Shown here in pieces: positions 8,865 through 17,909 of a stretch of DNA of 23,795 nucleotides (the first letter of the stretch is position 1; each line of letters starts with the position of its first letter). This DNA comes from Xylaria sp. FL1777 (Eukaryota > Ascomycota > Sordariomycetes > Xylariales > Xylariaceae). Where the stretch lies: NCBI GenBank assembly GCA_022578965.1, contig MU400912.1:1-23795 (forward strand). Reading direction: 5' to 3'. The notes below the pieces were generated by a model. The model was not told the origin of the DNA. It saw nothing but the letters and a program-made list of their open reading frames with translations, and did no database searches. Position numbers and translations under genes: made by a program.

Positions 8865-8936
8865 ATCCTATTATTACCTGCAAATTAAGACCCTAAGAGC
8901 AAACCCGTTATATTAATATATAACAGGTCCGTTACA

Positions 8937-8941
8937 GTATA
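8937..8941. repeat. Target-site duplication of copy B (right), GTATA
   Basis: This is the second copy of the GTATA duplication. From 8942 the sequence continues copy A (CTATATAAGCTTAAATAAAA), matching 4955 onward in copy B. Confidence 0.95.
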
Positions 8942-10898
8942 CTATATAAGCTTAAATAAAATAAACGCTTTATAAAAGTATATTTAGAAAAATTTAGCAA
9001 GAAAATTCTTAAAAAAATCTTAATTATTTGCTAAATATTTTATAGTGCTAATATTTAAAATAAAAAATAAAAAATAACTAATTAATAAAAAAAAAAAACT
9101 AGTATAATAAATAGTAGTTAATTATTAACTATTAAACGTAATTATTATTATAAATAAATATTTTTTTACTTTGCTAATAATTATAAAAAAAATATTAGCT
9201 AAGTAAAATAATTTATAGCAGTTAATATTTTAAATAAATATTATATTATTAAAATAACTAAAAAAAAAAAATAAAAAACCGCTATATAAACAGTATATAA
9301 ACTATATAAGTATATAGTTATATTATAAAAATTATAAAATATATTAGCTAGCTTTTAATATATAATAATAATAATTTTACGGAAGTTTTTAAATAAGTTT
9401 ATGTTTATTTACTTAAATAATATTTTAATTTATTTTAAAACACTAAAAAAACATAAAAAACATATAATTTAAGTATTAAAAACATTTAAACAAGCAAAAT
9501 TATAACTTAATATAAAAAAGTATATATAGTATATATAAAAAATTAACTTTTTAAAATTTATAATTACTTTAAAACAAATATAAATTTAATAGTTAAAAAT
9601 TAATATAATATAAAACTAAAAAATACTTAATTTAGTTATTATTATAAATATATAATAAGCATTAAAATTTTTGAACTATGTTTAAATGTTAATTTAAAAC
9701 TTTAAAAAAATAGCATTTTATTTTATAAAGTATATAAAAAAAAATACAAAAAAAAGTTTTTTTTAATTTTAAAAGAAGCCTAAAAAGCTTTTAAAAAACT
9801 AAAACTAAAAGTTATTTCTAATTTTATAGTTAAACTACTTAATTTATAAAAAAAAAAAAAGCTAAAAATAAATGCTTTAAATAGTATAATTATAAAAGTT
9901 TTAAAATAATTAAAAAACAACAAAAAATAGCACTTAGTAGCTTATTATTTTAAAGCACTATAAAACGTAGCATTATAATACTTTATATATAATAAAAAAC
10001 TACTAGCAATTATTATAGCATTTAAAAAATAAAAACTATTTTTTATAAAAACTATAAAACTAATTAAAATTTATTTAAATTATTAAAACTTAATAAAATT
10101 TATAATTATACAAAAAATTATTAAATAATATAAAAATTAAATGGTTTTTTTTTCTAAGTTTAACTTTAAAATATGTTATATTAAAAAAAAAGAAAATATT
10201 TAAGCAAATATACTTAGTTAATAAAGTTAAAAAGAATTTAAAGTTTTAAAAAAAAATATTTAAGTATTATATTCTTAAAAAAATAAAAGCTTAAAAGTTA
10301 AAGTTATACTTAAAAACTTTACGGATATATAGTTATAATAAGCTTATAACTTAAAAAAGTTAGCATAGCTATAAAAGCATAAAAAATCAAAAAATAACAA
10401 GCTAATATATAAATATAAAGTTTATTTACTAGAATTTTTATAAAACAAGTTTATTAAAAAGTTTTATAAATATTTATTATATAAACACTAAAAAGCAATA
10501 AAAATAGTTAAACAATTATAAAAAAAATACGATTTTTTAAAACTATAAAACATAGTTAAATTTATTATAAAAAAGTGCAATATTTATAATAAAGTTAAAG
10601 CAGCTTAATATAAGCTTTATAAATTATTATAACTTATATAAATATTTAAATAAATATAATACATTATTGTTTAAAATTTTATTATAGCACTATTTTTATT
10701 AACTAATTTAGTTATAAAAGTATAATATAATAAAATATAAGTTATTATTAATAAACTTACTAAGTATGCTTATTTTTTATTATTTAAAGAAAATATAACA
10801 GCTAAATAACTTATATATGCTTTTATATGCTAATATTTAAATAAGCATAAGCTACTAAAAAAAATTGTTTTAAATTAAAATAAATTGTTTATTTTTAA

Positions 10899-10903
10899 GT
10901 TTA
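10899..10903. repeat. Target-site duplication of solo LTR (left), GTTTA
   Basis: GTTTA precedes the solo LTR and recurs at 11,421-11,425. Copy B has a single GTTTA at the matching place (6914-6918). Confidence 0.93.
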
Positions 10904-11420
10904 TGTTACGAAATAAGCTAACTAAGCCGGTTAAAAGGCCAGGTGTAAAGAAAGCATGCGCAAAAGAAGTTTTATTTGTTAAAAAAATATGTATTTAAAC
11001 TACTATAAGGGTTTAATGCATGAACTTAACAAACTTAAGCATTAAATTTATTAAGATTTAAATTTAACAAACTTAAGCATTAAGTTTATTAAGCTTTAAA
11101 CTTAAAACAATATAGCATTAAGTTTATTAAAAGAAGCAACATTTATAAATTATTACTATTATTTTTTTTATTTATATAATTATGTACTTTTTATATTTAG
11201 TTATTTATTTAGCTTTTAGCTTTTTAGCTATTAATTTTTTATAACTGCTAAGCATTAATATACTTATTACTTTTAATTTTTTAAAACCTTTATTAATGCA
11301 TAGTAGTAAAAGTACTCCGAAAATTTCTTTAACGAATTATTATTAAGGATTTTATTATTACCTATAAATTAAGACCTTAAAGGCAAACCTGTTATATTAG
11401 TATATAATAGGTTTATTATA
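10904..11420 (+). repeat. Solo LTR of a variant family-1 subfamily (517 bp)
   Basis: It starts TGTTACGAAATAAGC and ends GGTTTATTATA (terminal ACA mutated to ATA), with GTTTA duplications, so it is one LTR left by LTR-LTR recombination. Its right part, from about 11,150 (TTTATATAATTATGTACTT onward), is plainly homologous to the family-1 LTR. Its left part is different: it lacks the 26-bp array and instead has a 38-bp tandem repeat and GC-richer remnants (GCCGGTT, GGCCAGG, GCATGCGC). It seems a subfamily with an exchanged U3. It interrupts the integrase core of copy A. Confidence 0.9.
11023..11134. repeat. 38-bp tandem array, about 3 units, in solo LTR
   Basis: Units begin at 11,023, 11,061 and 11,099. 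The first two are 38 bp and nearly identical (AACTTAACAAACTTAAGCAT plus ATTAAG-type ends); the third is diverged and shorter. It occupies the place where other LTRs carry the 26-bp array, so it may play the same U3 role. Confidence 0.8.
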
Positions 11421-11425
11421 GTTTA
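11421..11425. repeat. Target-site duplication of solo LTR (right), GTTTA
   Basis: This is the second GTTTA. Copy A integrase resumes directly after it (AAACTAGTTTTTTTAAAC), matching copy B at 6919. Confidence 0.93.
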
Positions 11426-12322
11426 AAACTAGTTTTTTTAAACTTATTAATATTAAACTAAAGTTTTTAACTGCTTACTATTTATAAACTAATAAACAAA
11501 CAAAAAAACTAAACTAAATACTAAAACAATATTTATAAAGTTATATTAATTATTAATAAAACAATTAAATAAAACTATTATTAATAGTATAAATTTTATA
11601 TAATATATTAACAAATAAAAATATAAATATATTTTTGCATAAAGCTATTTATAAACAATAAGCAATTATTAAAAAACAAAAAAAAAACATTAATAAAAGC
11701 ATTTGTTATTTTAACTATAGCACTTTAAGCAAAAACTATTGCAATAGAAATTAAAACACTACAAGCTAAATTGCAACTATGTTTTTAGTTTTTATAACAA
11801 TAAATATTAATATATTATAACAAAAAACAAACTAAAAAACTAACTTTTAAGAAAAAAAACAAAGTTTATTTGCTATAATAAAAACAAAATGCAAACATTA
11901 ATATTTTTTAAATTAAAACAAAACAACTAAGCAATAAATTAAAATTTAAAAAATTTAGCTTTTTTAAAATAAAAGAAGTTATTTTATTTATTAACTATAA
12001 ACTATTATTACTAAAAAATATGCAAATTTATTTTATTTTTTATATTTTTTTACTAGAACTAGCATTTATTAAAATATTTATTAAAGCATAACTAAAAATA
12101 AAAATAAATTAAAACGTTTATAAAGTTAAAAGTATACTAGATTTTTATTAAAACAATAATAACTTAAAGTATTTTATTAAATAAAAAAAATACTTATATG
12201 CTAATAATATTTAAAAACTTAAAAAACACCTAAAAACTACTAAAATAATTGTAGATTAGTTTTATTGCTAATATTTTAACTAAAAAAAAAAAGTTAACCT
12301 TAAAAAAAACGCTTAAGAAATT

Positions 12323-12766
12323 TTAATTAAACTTAAACAAAATAGCTTGCGTTACTTTAGCTTGCTTTTTTTGTTATTTTTGCTTTTTTATTAGCGTTTT
12401 TTGTTCTTTTTTAATCCGCTTTATTTTGTTTAATTTATTTAAGAACTAAAGCTTTTACTAAACTATTTTAATACTTTTTGCTTTTAAAAAACGTTTTTAT
12501 ATATAAAGCTAAGCTAACTTACTTAAAACAGAATTAAAGCTATTTTAAGCTTATTTTAATTTTTCTTAAACTAAAAATAACTATTGCTTTGCTTGCTTTT
12601 TTTTTTCTTTAAAACAATAATGCTTAAAAACTATATTATTAATTAAGTTAATTAAAATCTTTAATTTATTGCAAAAGTAGCTAGCGCATATATATTTAAA
12701 ACAACAAAATATATTGTTTATTATTTTATATATTAATAACTAATTAAAGCAGCAAAAACAAAGCAT
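12323..12766 (-). pseudogene. Copy A antisense gene: six-Cys Zn2Cys6-like N-terminus plus coiled-coil tail
   Basis: ATG at 12,766 and TAA at 12,323-12,325 again bound 444 nt. Cys codons at residues 3, 6, 22 and 32 remain; residues 13 and 25 are now Tyr (TAT), each one G-to-A step from Cys. Combined with copies B and C this recovers C-x2-C-x6-C-x8-C-x2-C-x6-C. The tail is Lys/Gln/Leu-rich as in the other copies. It lies convergent to pol, whose chromodomain ends about 50 bases away. The conserved length shows no net frame-changing indel, whereas pol of copy B has one. Confidence 0.76.
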
Positions 12767-12889
12767 AACTTTATAGCTAATAAAATTAATAAAAAAAGCA
12801 AAAACGAGTTTTTGCTTTGTTTTAAATAAGCGGTTAGTTGTTTTAATGCGTTTTAACATTTTAACATGCAAAAAAAAAAAAAAAAAAAT

Positions 12890-12895
12890 ACTTAC
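12890..12895 (-). promoter_or_regulatory. Splice-donor-like GTAAGT in the antisense leader (copy A)
   Basis: This is the same CTGTAAGTATT on the - strand as in copies B and C, 42-47 bases from the LTR edge. Next to it lies a 7-bp inverted repeat, AATTGTT/AACAATT (12,900-12,918). Use as a splice site is inference. Confidence 0.42.
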
Positions 12896-12980
12896 AGAAA
12901 ATTGTTAAAACAACAATTCTAAAAAAAAAGAAATAGTGTTATAAAATTAGCACAAAAGTAGCCTTTAAAGCAGCTTAATG

Positions 12981-12992
12981 TTTCTATATATA
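12981..12992. repeat. 12-bp target-site duplication (left) of the SINE-like insert
   Basis: TTTCTATATATA here recurs at 13,729-13,740. Joining the two sides with one copy restores a normal LTR (compare 8480-8510 in copy B). A 12-bp duplication is too long for Ty3/gypsy and fits target-primed insertion, though the motif is AT-simple. Confidence 0.8.
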
Positions 12993-13728
12993 AATAATTT
13001 GTATTACTTAAACAAACGGCCTGTTAGCTATGCTGGTAGCTATTTAGTAAAACTTTGTACAAGTAGAAACCTTTTTTAGGGCAAAAACTACTCGTATATG
13101 CAAAATATGCAACAGTTTTGCTATAGATTTTATTAATTTGCTGCTTTTTTTATATAATACTTTGCTTTAAATTTTGTACGCTAAGTTAGCAGCGCTTTTG
13201 CTTTGCAATATAAGGGTATAAAAATTAGCGCGCTAACAAAGAGGTTTTTTATTAATTAGTAATAAAGGCGCTCTTTTGTTAGCTTTAAGTTTTATAAGCT
13301 ATAAACAACATAGTATTAAGTAGATTTTAAGCATTATATAGCGCTATATTTTTTGTAAATTGTTTAGCACTAAGCAGTAAGCTTTAAGTTTTAATTACGT
13401 TAAAAATACAAGCTGTTTGCTATATAAAAAAACTAGTGCTTATGTAGCGTTAGCAGCAAAAGCTAAAGCTGCTTGTTTTTATAATAGCTAGTATACTAAG
13501 TTAGTTATTTATATTGCTGCACTAGCAAAAAGGCAAAATCTCTGGACTTTTAGCTTAGCTATTTAACTTTTAATTTTTATGCCTTTAATGCAGCAAGCAT
13601 GCAGTTCAAACTAAACTAAAGGCAAACCAACTTTTGTTTTAAAGCAAAGCAACTGCAGACCGGGCAGAACTTAAACTTATAACTTTAAAAAAAGTAGCTA
13701 AGCGTATGCTACTGCGCCACTAGGCCTA
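12993..13728 (-). mobile_element. 736-bp SINE-like non-autonomous insert
   Basis: This insert is clearly richer in G+C than everything around it and keeps many CpA/TpG steps, so it was RIP-mutated little. It has no terminal inverted repeats and no recognisable frame. Read on the - strand, its right end starts AGGCCTAGTGGCGCAGTAGC, like a tRNA 5' half with an A-box-like TGGCGCAGTAGC (13,708-13,719). A weaker B-box-like AGTTCTGCCCGG lies 36 bases further on (13,660-13,671). The 12-bp duplication and tRNA-like head suggest a tRNA-derived SINE on the - strand. The length is long for a SINE, and the tail lacks a poly-A run. A different small non-autonomous element is the alternative. Confidence 0.6.
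13232..13283. other. Long imperfect hairpin inside the SINE-like insert
   Basis: GCTAACAAAGAG (13,232-13,243) pairs with CTCTTTTGTTAGC (13,271-13,283) with one bulged base, and inside it TTTATTA pairs with TAATAAA. Together they can form a stem of about 20 pairs. It sits near the middle of the insert and might structure its RNA. Confidence 0.65.
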
Positions 13729-13740
13729 TTTCTATATATA
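13729..13740. repeat. 12-bp target-site duplication (right) of the SINE-like insert
   Basis: This is the second TTTCTATATATA; the copy A LTR resumes after it with TTTTGCACC. Confidence 0.8.
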
Positions 13741-13793
13741 TTTTGCACCTTTTTTTTGCTAACTAAAGCTAAAGTTACGTAATAACTTATTTA

Positions 13794-13871
13794 GCTTACT
13801 AAGCTTATAGTAATTTAAAGCTTATTAAGCTTATAATAATTTAATGCTTACTAAACTTATAATAATTTAAA
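13794..13871. repeat. 26-bp tandem array, 3 units, in copy A 3' LTR
   Basis: Units start at 13,794, 13,820 and 13,846. One unit fewer than copy B accounts for almost all of the LTR length difference (467 against 496). Confidence 0.9.
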
Positions 13872-14949
13872 AAAGGTTTCTACTTTTTTTACCTTTTTTT
13901 TGTTTATATAATTATGCATTTCTTATATTTAGTTATTTACTTAGTTTTAGTTTTTTAGCTATTAATTTTTTATAACTACTAAGTATTAATATACTTATTA
14001 CTTTTAATCCTTTAAAACTTCTATTAATGTATAGTAATAAAAGTATTTTAAAAACTTTCTTAACGAACTATTGCTAAAGATCCTATTATTACTTGCAAAT
14101 TAAAACCCTAAAAGCAAACCTGTTATATTAATATATAATAGGTTTATTACAGTATAATAAAATAAACTTAAGTAATTAAAACTAATAAGCAGTTTTTATT
14201 TTTGTTTTTTTTGTTTTTATGCGTTTTTAAAAAAAAAGCAATAATAATTTATATTAAAACTAAGGTATTAAACTACTTAAAAAACATTAAAATAAAATAA
14301 AAACTTATGTTTTTAGCGTAATAATAAAAAAAGTACTAATAAATTAGCTACTATAAAACTAATAAATATAAAACTAATAAAAAAAAAGCTATAAAAAACA
14401 TACTTAGTTTTAAGTAAAAAAAAATAATTTTATATATTATAACTTAGTTATATAAACTTATATAATTAACAAAAATAAAAAATAAAACAATTAATAAAAA
14501 AACAAAAAGTAAAAAAAAAAAAATCTATTGTTTTAGCTTTTATTAATTATTACTTTTTAAAGCGCTTTATAATATAATAACTAAAAAAATAAAATAAGCT
14601 ATTATATTTTTTAATACTTAAAATATTTAAAGCACTAAAAGTTATATTATAGCTTTTATAAACTTAAAAAGCTTTTATAACTTATTATATTTTTTTTGCT
14701 TTTTATAGCTTAATTATTATAGCTTTAATTATTAAAAGCTTTATTGTTTTAATTTAGTTTTTAATAAATAACTATAGTATTAATAGTTTATATATTAAAA
14801 TTAAAATCTTTTAGCTTTTAGTATTTTTAGTTATTTTATATAAATTGCTTTAATTTTTTAGTAAAAAATAACTTTTTTAATTTTTTGCTAGTTAATTTTA
14901 CTAATTAATATTATTTATAATTAATATTTTTTTTAATTTTATAAAAGCT

Positions 14950-17400
14950 AATTTATTTATATAATAACTTTTTATTGTTATACTTATTTATTAAACGCAT
15001 AATATTATAAAATAAAATAAATAAGCTTTTTTTAAATAGTTGTTTAATTTTATAAGCGTTTTTTTAAAATTTAGCTTTTATAGCTAATTTTTTTTTTTAG
15101 TTATAATTGCTTTAACTTTTATAATATTTTAGTTATAATATTTTAGCTGCTTAATTTTAGCTTTAATAAAATTTTTATAAAAAGCAACATTTTATTATTT
15201 AATTATTTTTTATGTTAGTATTATATTTTTTATTAATAAAATTAACATTTTTTTATATATTAGTTTATATAAACTATAGCTATAATAACATATAAAAATA
15301 TAATTTGCTTATATTATTAAGTTTAAATATTTTAGCTAATTTTTTTTAGTTTTGTTTATTATTTATATAAAGCTTTTTTTTATTAGCTTATAGCTTTTTT
15401 TAATAAAGCTTTAAGTTTAAAAATAATAAGCTAAACTATAGTTTATTTTATAGCTTAAAATATTTACTGCATTTTTTATTTCTTTTTTAAATTTAAAGCT
15501 ATTATTATATTTAATTTTAATAAAAATTTTATGCTAAAACATAATTTTTTTTTTAATAAATTTAAGTATTTTTAAAAAATTTATATGTTTTAAAAGTTTA
15601 GCTTTTAAATAAGTTATTATTTTATATTTTTCTATTATAATAGTTTTAAATTTATTGCTTAATAGTATAGTTTATATATTTATAACTTAAAAAACTAAAA
15701 AATTTAAAAAATAATTAAAACAGTATTTTTTAGTTTTTTTGCTATTAGTAAATTTTTAGCAATTAAAATAACTAGTAATTATAATATAAACATTTTAATA
15801 AAAGCTTTTTTAGTAATATTTTTAAGTTATTTATTAAGTTATAAATATTTAGCTTTTATATCTTATTTTTTTATAGTTTTTTTTAATAATAACTTTTTAG
15901 GTTTTTTTATTATTAATAACTTTTTTTAGTATTTTTTTAAACTTTGCTTTTTTTTAAAAAGTAAACTTATTAACAAAAAATTTAAAGGCTTTTTTTTAAA
16001 GTATTTTTGCTTTTCTTTTATTATAAGTTTTTTTAAAACTTATTTAAAAATAAAATATTTAGTAATTTGCTTGCTTTTTTTGCTTTAATTTTTTTTTAAA
16101 TATAGCAAAAGTTCTATTTTTTAATATATTAAGCTTTTAATTAATTAATTGCTTAATTTTTCATACGTAATAATAATAGCTATTATATATAATTAAAAAT
16201 TAATAAAATTTTTTATATTTTTTTTTAATAATTATTTAATTTATTTAATAGCTTAAAAAGTTTTTTAAAAAGCTTATTAATAGCTATATGTTTTTTTTTA
16301 GCATATAATAAAATATAAAATTAAAAGTTTTTATATATATTATTTATTTTATTAATTAAGCATTTAGTAATACTAAAAATTTATTGTTTAGTTAAGCTAT
16401 AAAAACTTTTGCATTAATTTTTAAATAAAACGTAATTTTATAAAAATAATTATATAACTTTTAAAAAGTTTTAATAATAATAAGCTTTTTTAGTTTTATA
16501 ATATTATATTTTTTTTTAAAGCTTTTTTATGTTTTAAATTTATATTTAGCTAGCTTAATAAATTTATTAACTTTTTAATATAAAATAATGCTTTAGTTAG
16601 TTTTAAAAGCGTTAACTTTTAGCTAAATAAGCCTTTTTATATAATTAAAAATAATAAAAATAAAAACTATTATAATAGCTTTTTAAAGCTTTTTTATAGC
16701 TTTTTTTTGCAGTTGTTTAAAATAAAACAACTTATTTTTTTATAATAAAACTATTAATAGTTTTGCAATTATAATATACTTTTAAATTTATATTTAGTAA
16801 TATACTATTATTTTTAAAAAAGATTATATTTTTATAATATTTTTGCAAATTTTTTACTTAAAAATTTTTATTACTTTTGTTTTTATTAAGCTTTTATTAT
16901 TAGTACTACATATATAACTAACTATTTTAGTTATTTGTTTTGTTTATTTGCTTTTAAATATACTAGCTATAATTTTAGCTAACTTAAAATTAAATAATAT
17001 AACATTAACATTTTTAAAATATTTTAATATAAATTGCTTAATATTTAAAGCAATTTTATAATTATTATATTTAATAATAGGTTTTTTAATTATTATATTA
17101 TTAAAAAAAAGTTTATATTTTATTAATAATATATTATATAAAATTTTTAATAATATTTTTAAAAATTAAGCTACTAAATTTATTGCTTTTTGCAAAAAAA
17201 TAATTATTTAAAAAAAGCTTATTAATATAAAAAAAGCAATTATTGCTTAACTAAAAATAAAAAATAATATTTAATTATATTTTAAAAATAAATTAACTAT
17301 AAAAATTATTTTATATATTATAAACTTTTTAAAAAACTTATTATAGCTTTAAAAAAAATTAGCATTATATATAATAATTATGTTTATTTTTATAGCTAAG
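14950..17400 (-). pseudogene. Family-2 pol relic: RT, RNase H, integrase
   Basis: Read leftward in what appears to be one frame. RT shows QKAINLVA-stop-F (for P-Q-G-A-T-N-S-V-A-Q-F) near 17,180-17,210, then LFFNN (17,097-17,111) for catalytic F-x-DD, then KKP for V-K-G-P, and later VSYICSTNNKS for V-G-Y-V-C-G-x-x-G-R-S. RNase H reads FYLKINAKVFIAQLNN-like residues near 16,380-16,440, for V-x-V-DAK-x-L-V-x-x-L-N. The integrase zinc module lies near 15,740-15,885, the second Asp is at about 15,501-15,506 (YNNSFKF for D-N-G-S-E-F), and the C-terminal W-A-D-R, S-T-G-Y-x-x-x-x-L-x-Y-G block is near 15,246-15,340. These match the fungal gypsy group whose integrase ends in LPIE-x-x-x-x-T-W. No chromodomain was found. 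Confidence 0.84.
17097..17102 (-). other. Family-2 RT catalytic Asp pair mutated to Asn-Asn
   Basis: The - strand codons AAT AAT replace the two catalytic aspartates in the F-x-D-D motif; both are G-to-A changes. The context L-F-F-N-N-I-I-I-K-K-P fits the family's LDD-x-G-x-K-G-P. It is the family-2 parallel of the YLNN sites in family 1. Confidence 0.8.
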
Positions 17401-17909
17401 TTAATTAATTAAACTTTTTTATTTTTTTTTATATTAAAAACTAAGCGTTATAATATAAACTATAAGCTTTTTTAAAAATATTATATTTAAGTTAAGTTTT
17501 TAAAACCTTTATAATAATATTTTTTAAAAGCTTAAAAATTAAAATGTTATAAACTTACTATGCTTTATAAAAAACTGTTTTAATTTTATAAAAAGAAAAA
17601 ATTTTATTATATATTTTTTTTATTTTAAAAAAGCTTTATAAAAGTGCTATTTTTTTGTAATATTATATTTTAATTAATAATGCTGCTTTTTGCTAAGTAA
17701 AATTAATTATATAAAGCTTTTTTAAAAAAATAGCTAGTTGTTTAATAATTAATTAAGTACTTTTAAAAATAGCGCTAAAACATAAATATATATTTTAATA
17801 AATGCTATTTTATTAAAATAATATAGAATTTTTTAAGTAATAGCTTGCTTTTTTTAAAGCTTGCTTTTTTTATTTATAAAATCTAAATAAAATAATACTA
17901 TTAAATAGC
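17401..17909 (-). other. Family-2 stretch upstream of the RT core
   Basis: About 500 bases precede the RT motifs on the - strand. By position they should hold the RT N-terminus or protease, but no motif was recognised. A short direct repeat, AAAGCTTGCTTTTTTTA-like, occurs near 17,840-17,875. The sequence ends abruptly at copy C's LTR, preceded by ATAGC (17,905-17,909), the candidate target duplication of copy C. Confidence 0.45.

Larger units (their letters stand above)
1235..8936 (+). mobile_element. Copy B: complete Ty3/gypsy chromovirus, 7702 bp, nested in copy A
   Basis: This is a full-length LTR retrotransposon with two 496-bp LTRs (1235-1730 and 8441-8936), GTATA duplications, a polypurine tract and the domain order gag, CCHC, protease, RT, RNase H, integrase, chromodomain. 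Integrase after RT/RNase H identifies Ty3/gypsy, and the terminal chromodomain identifies a chromovirus. Orientation is fixed by the coding relics and by the purine tract abutting the right LTR. An antisense gene relic sits between pol and the 3' LTR. All frames are heavily RIP-mutated, so it is dead. It inserted into another copy of its own family (copy A). Confidence 0.95.
8441..8936 (+). repeat. 3' LTR of copy B (496 bp)
   Basis: It begins TATTATAAAATTAGC (the TG start mutated to TA, a G-to-A change) and ends GGTCCGTTACA. It has the same length as the 5' LTR. It carries a four-unit 26-bp array (8552-8655) and two clear inverted repeats: CCTTAAC...GTTAAGG (8843-8864) and CCGTTATA...TATAACAGG (about 8905-8927). 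The right third is the least mutated LTR sequence in the window and is useful for consensus building. Confidence 0.94.
8942..12300 (+). pseudogene. Copy A pol relic: RT, RNase H, integrase, chromodomain
   Basis: The domain order is the same as in copy B. The RT core reads Y-L-N-N at 9410-9421 (catalytic Asp pair mutated, as in B). RNase H lies around 9800-10,220, integrase HHCC around 10,420-10,600, and the first catalytic Asp codon at 10,675-10,677 is Asn. The chromodomain starts at 12,116 (YKVK). The integrase core is split by the solo LTR. The N-terminal RT codons are on the other side of copy B, before 1230. Confidence 0.9.
8942..12936 (+). mobile_element. Copy A of family-1 chromovirus, right internal part
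   Basis: This continues copy A from RT to the 3' LTR, colinear with 4955-8440 of copy B. The only large interruption is the solo LTR at 10,904-11,420. It shows the same RIP-type decay, with differences from B almost all transitions. It ends with the polypurine tract AAAAAAAAAGAAATAG just before the 3' LTR at 12,937. Confidence 0.94.
12937..14151 (+). repeat. 3' LTR of copy A, split by an insertion
   Basis: It begins TGTTATAAAATTAGCAC after a polypurine tract and ends GGTTTATTACA. Removing the insert and one 12-bp duplication leaves 467 bp, one 26-bp unit shorter than the copy B LTRs; the three-unit array lies at 13,794-13,871. The following five bases, GTATA (14,152-14,156), would be its target duplication if the same pentamer precedes its 5' LTR outside the window. 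Confidence 0.92.
14152..17909 (-). mobile_element. Family-2 Ty3/gypsy element, truncated, - strand
   Basis: This is a 3.76-kb remnant between copies A and C, unlike family 1 in sequence but with clear - strand Ty3/gypsy pol readings (RT, RNase H, integrase in that order from right to left). No gag, LTR or duplication was recognised. The right end is cut by copy C's LTR and the left by copy A's LTR, so both family-1 copies probably inserted into it. RIP decay is at least as heavy as in family 1. The stretch 14,152-14,900, beyond the integrase, is A/T-run sequence in which nothing definite was recognised. Confidence 0.82.

Noticed and set aside
13660..13728. Functional tRNA gene at the end of the insert
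   Set aside because: Only the 5' half and a weak B-box-like motif are recognisable. No complete cloverleaf could be drawn, so it is treated as a tRNA-derived head at most.
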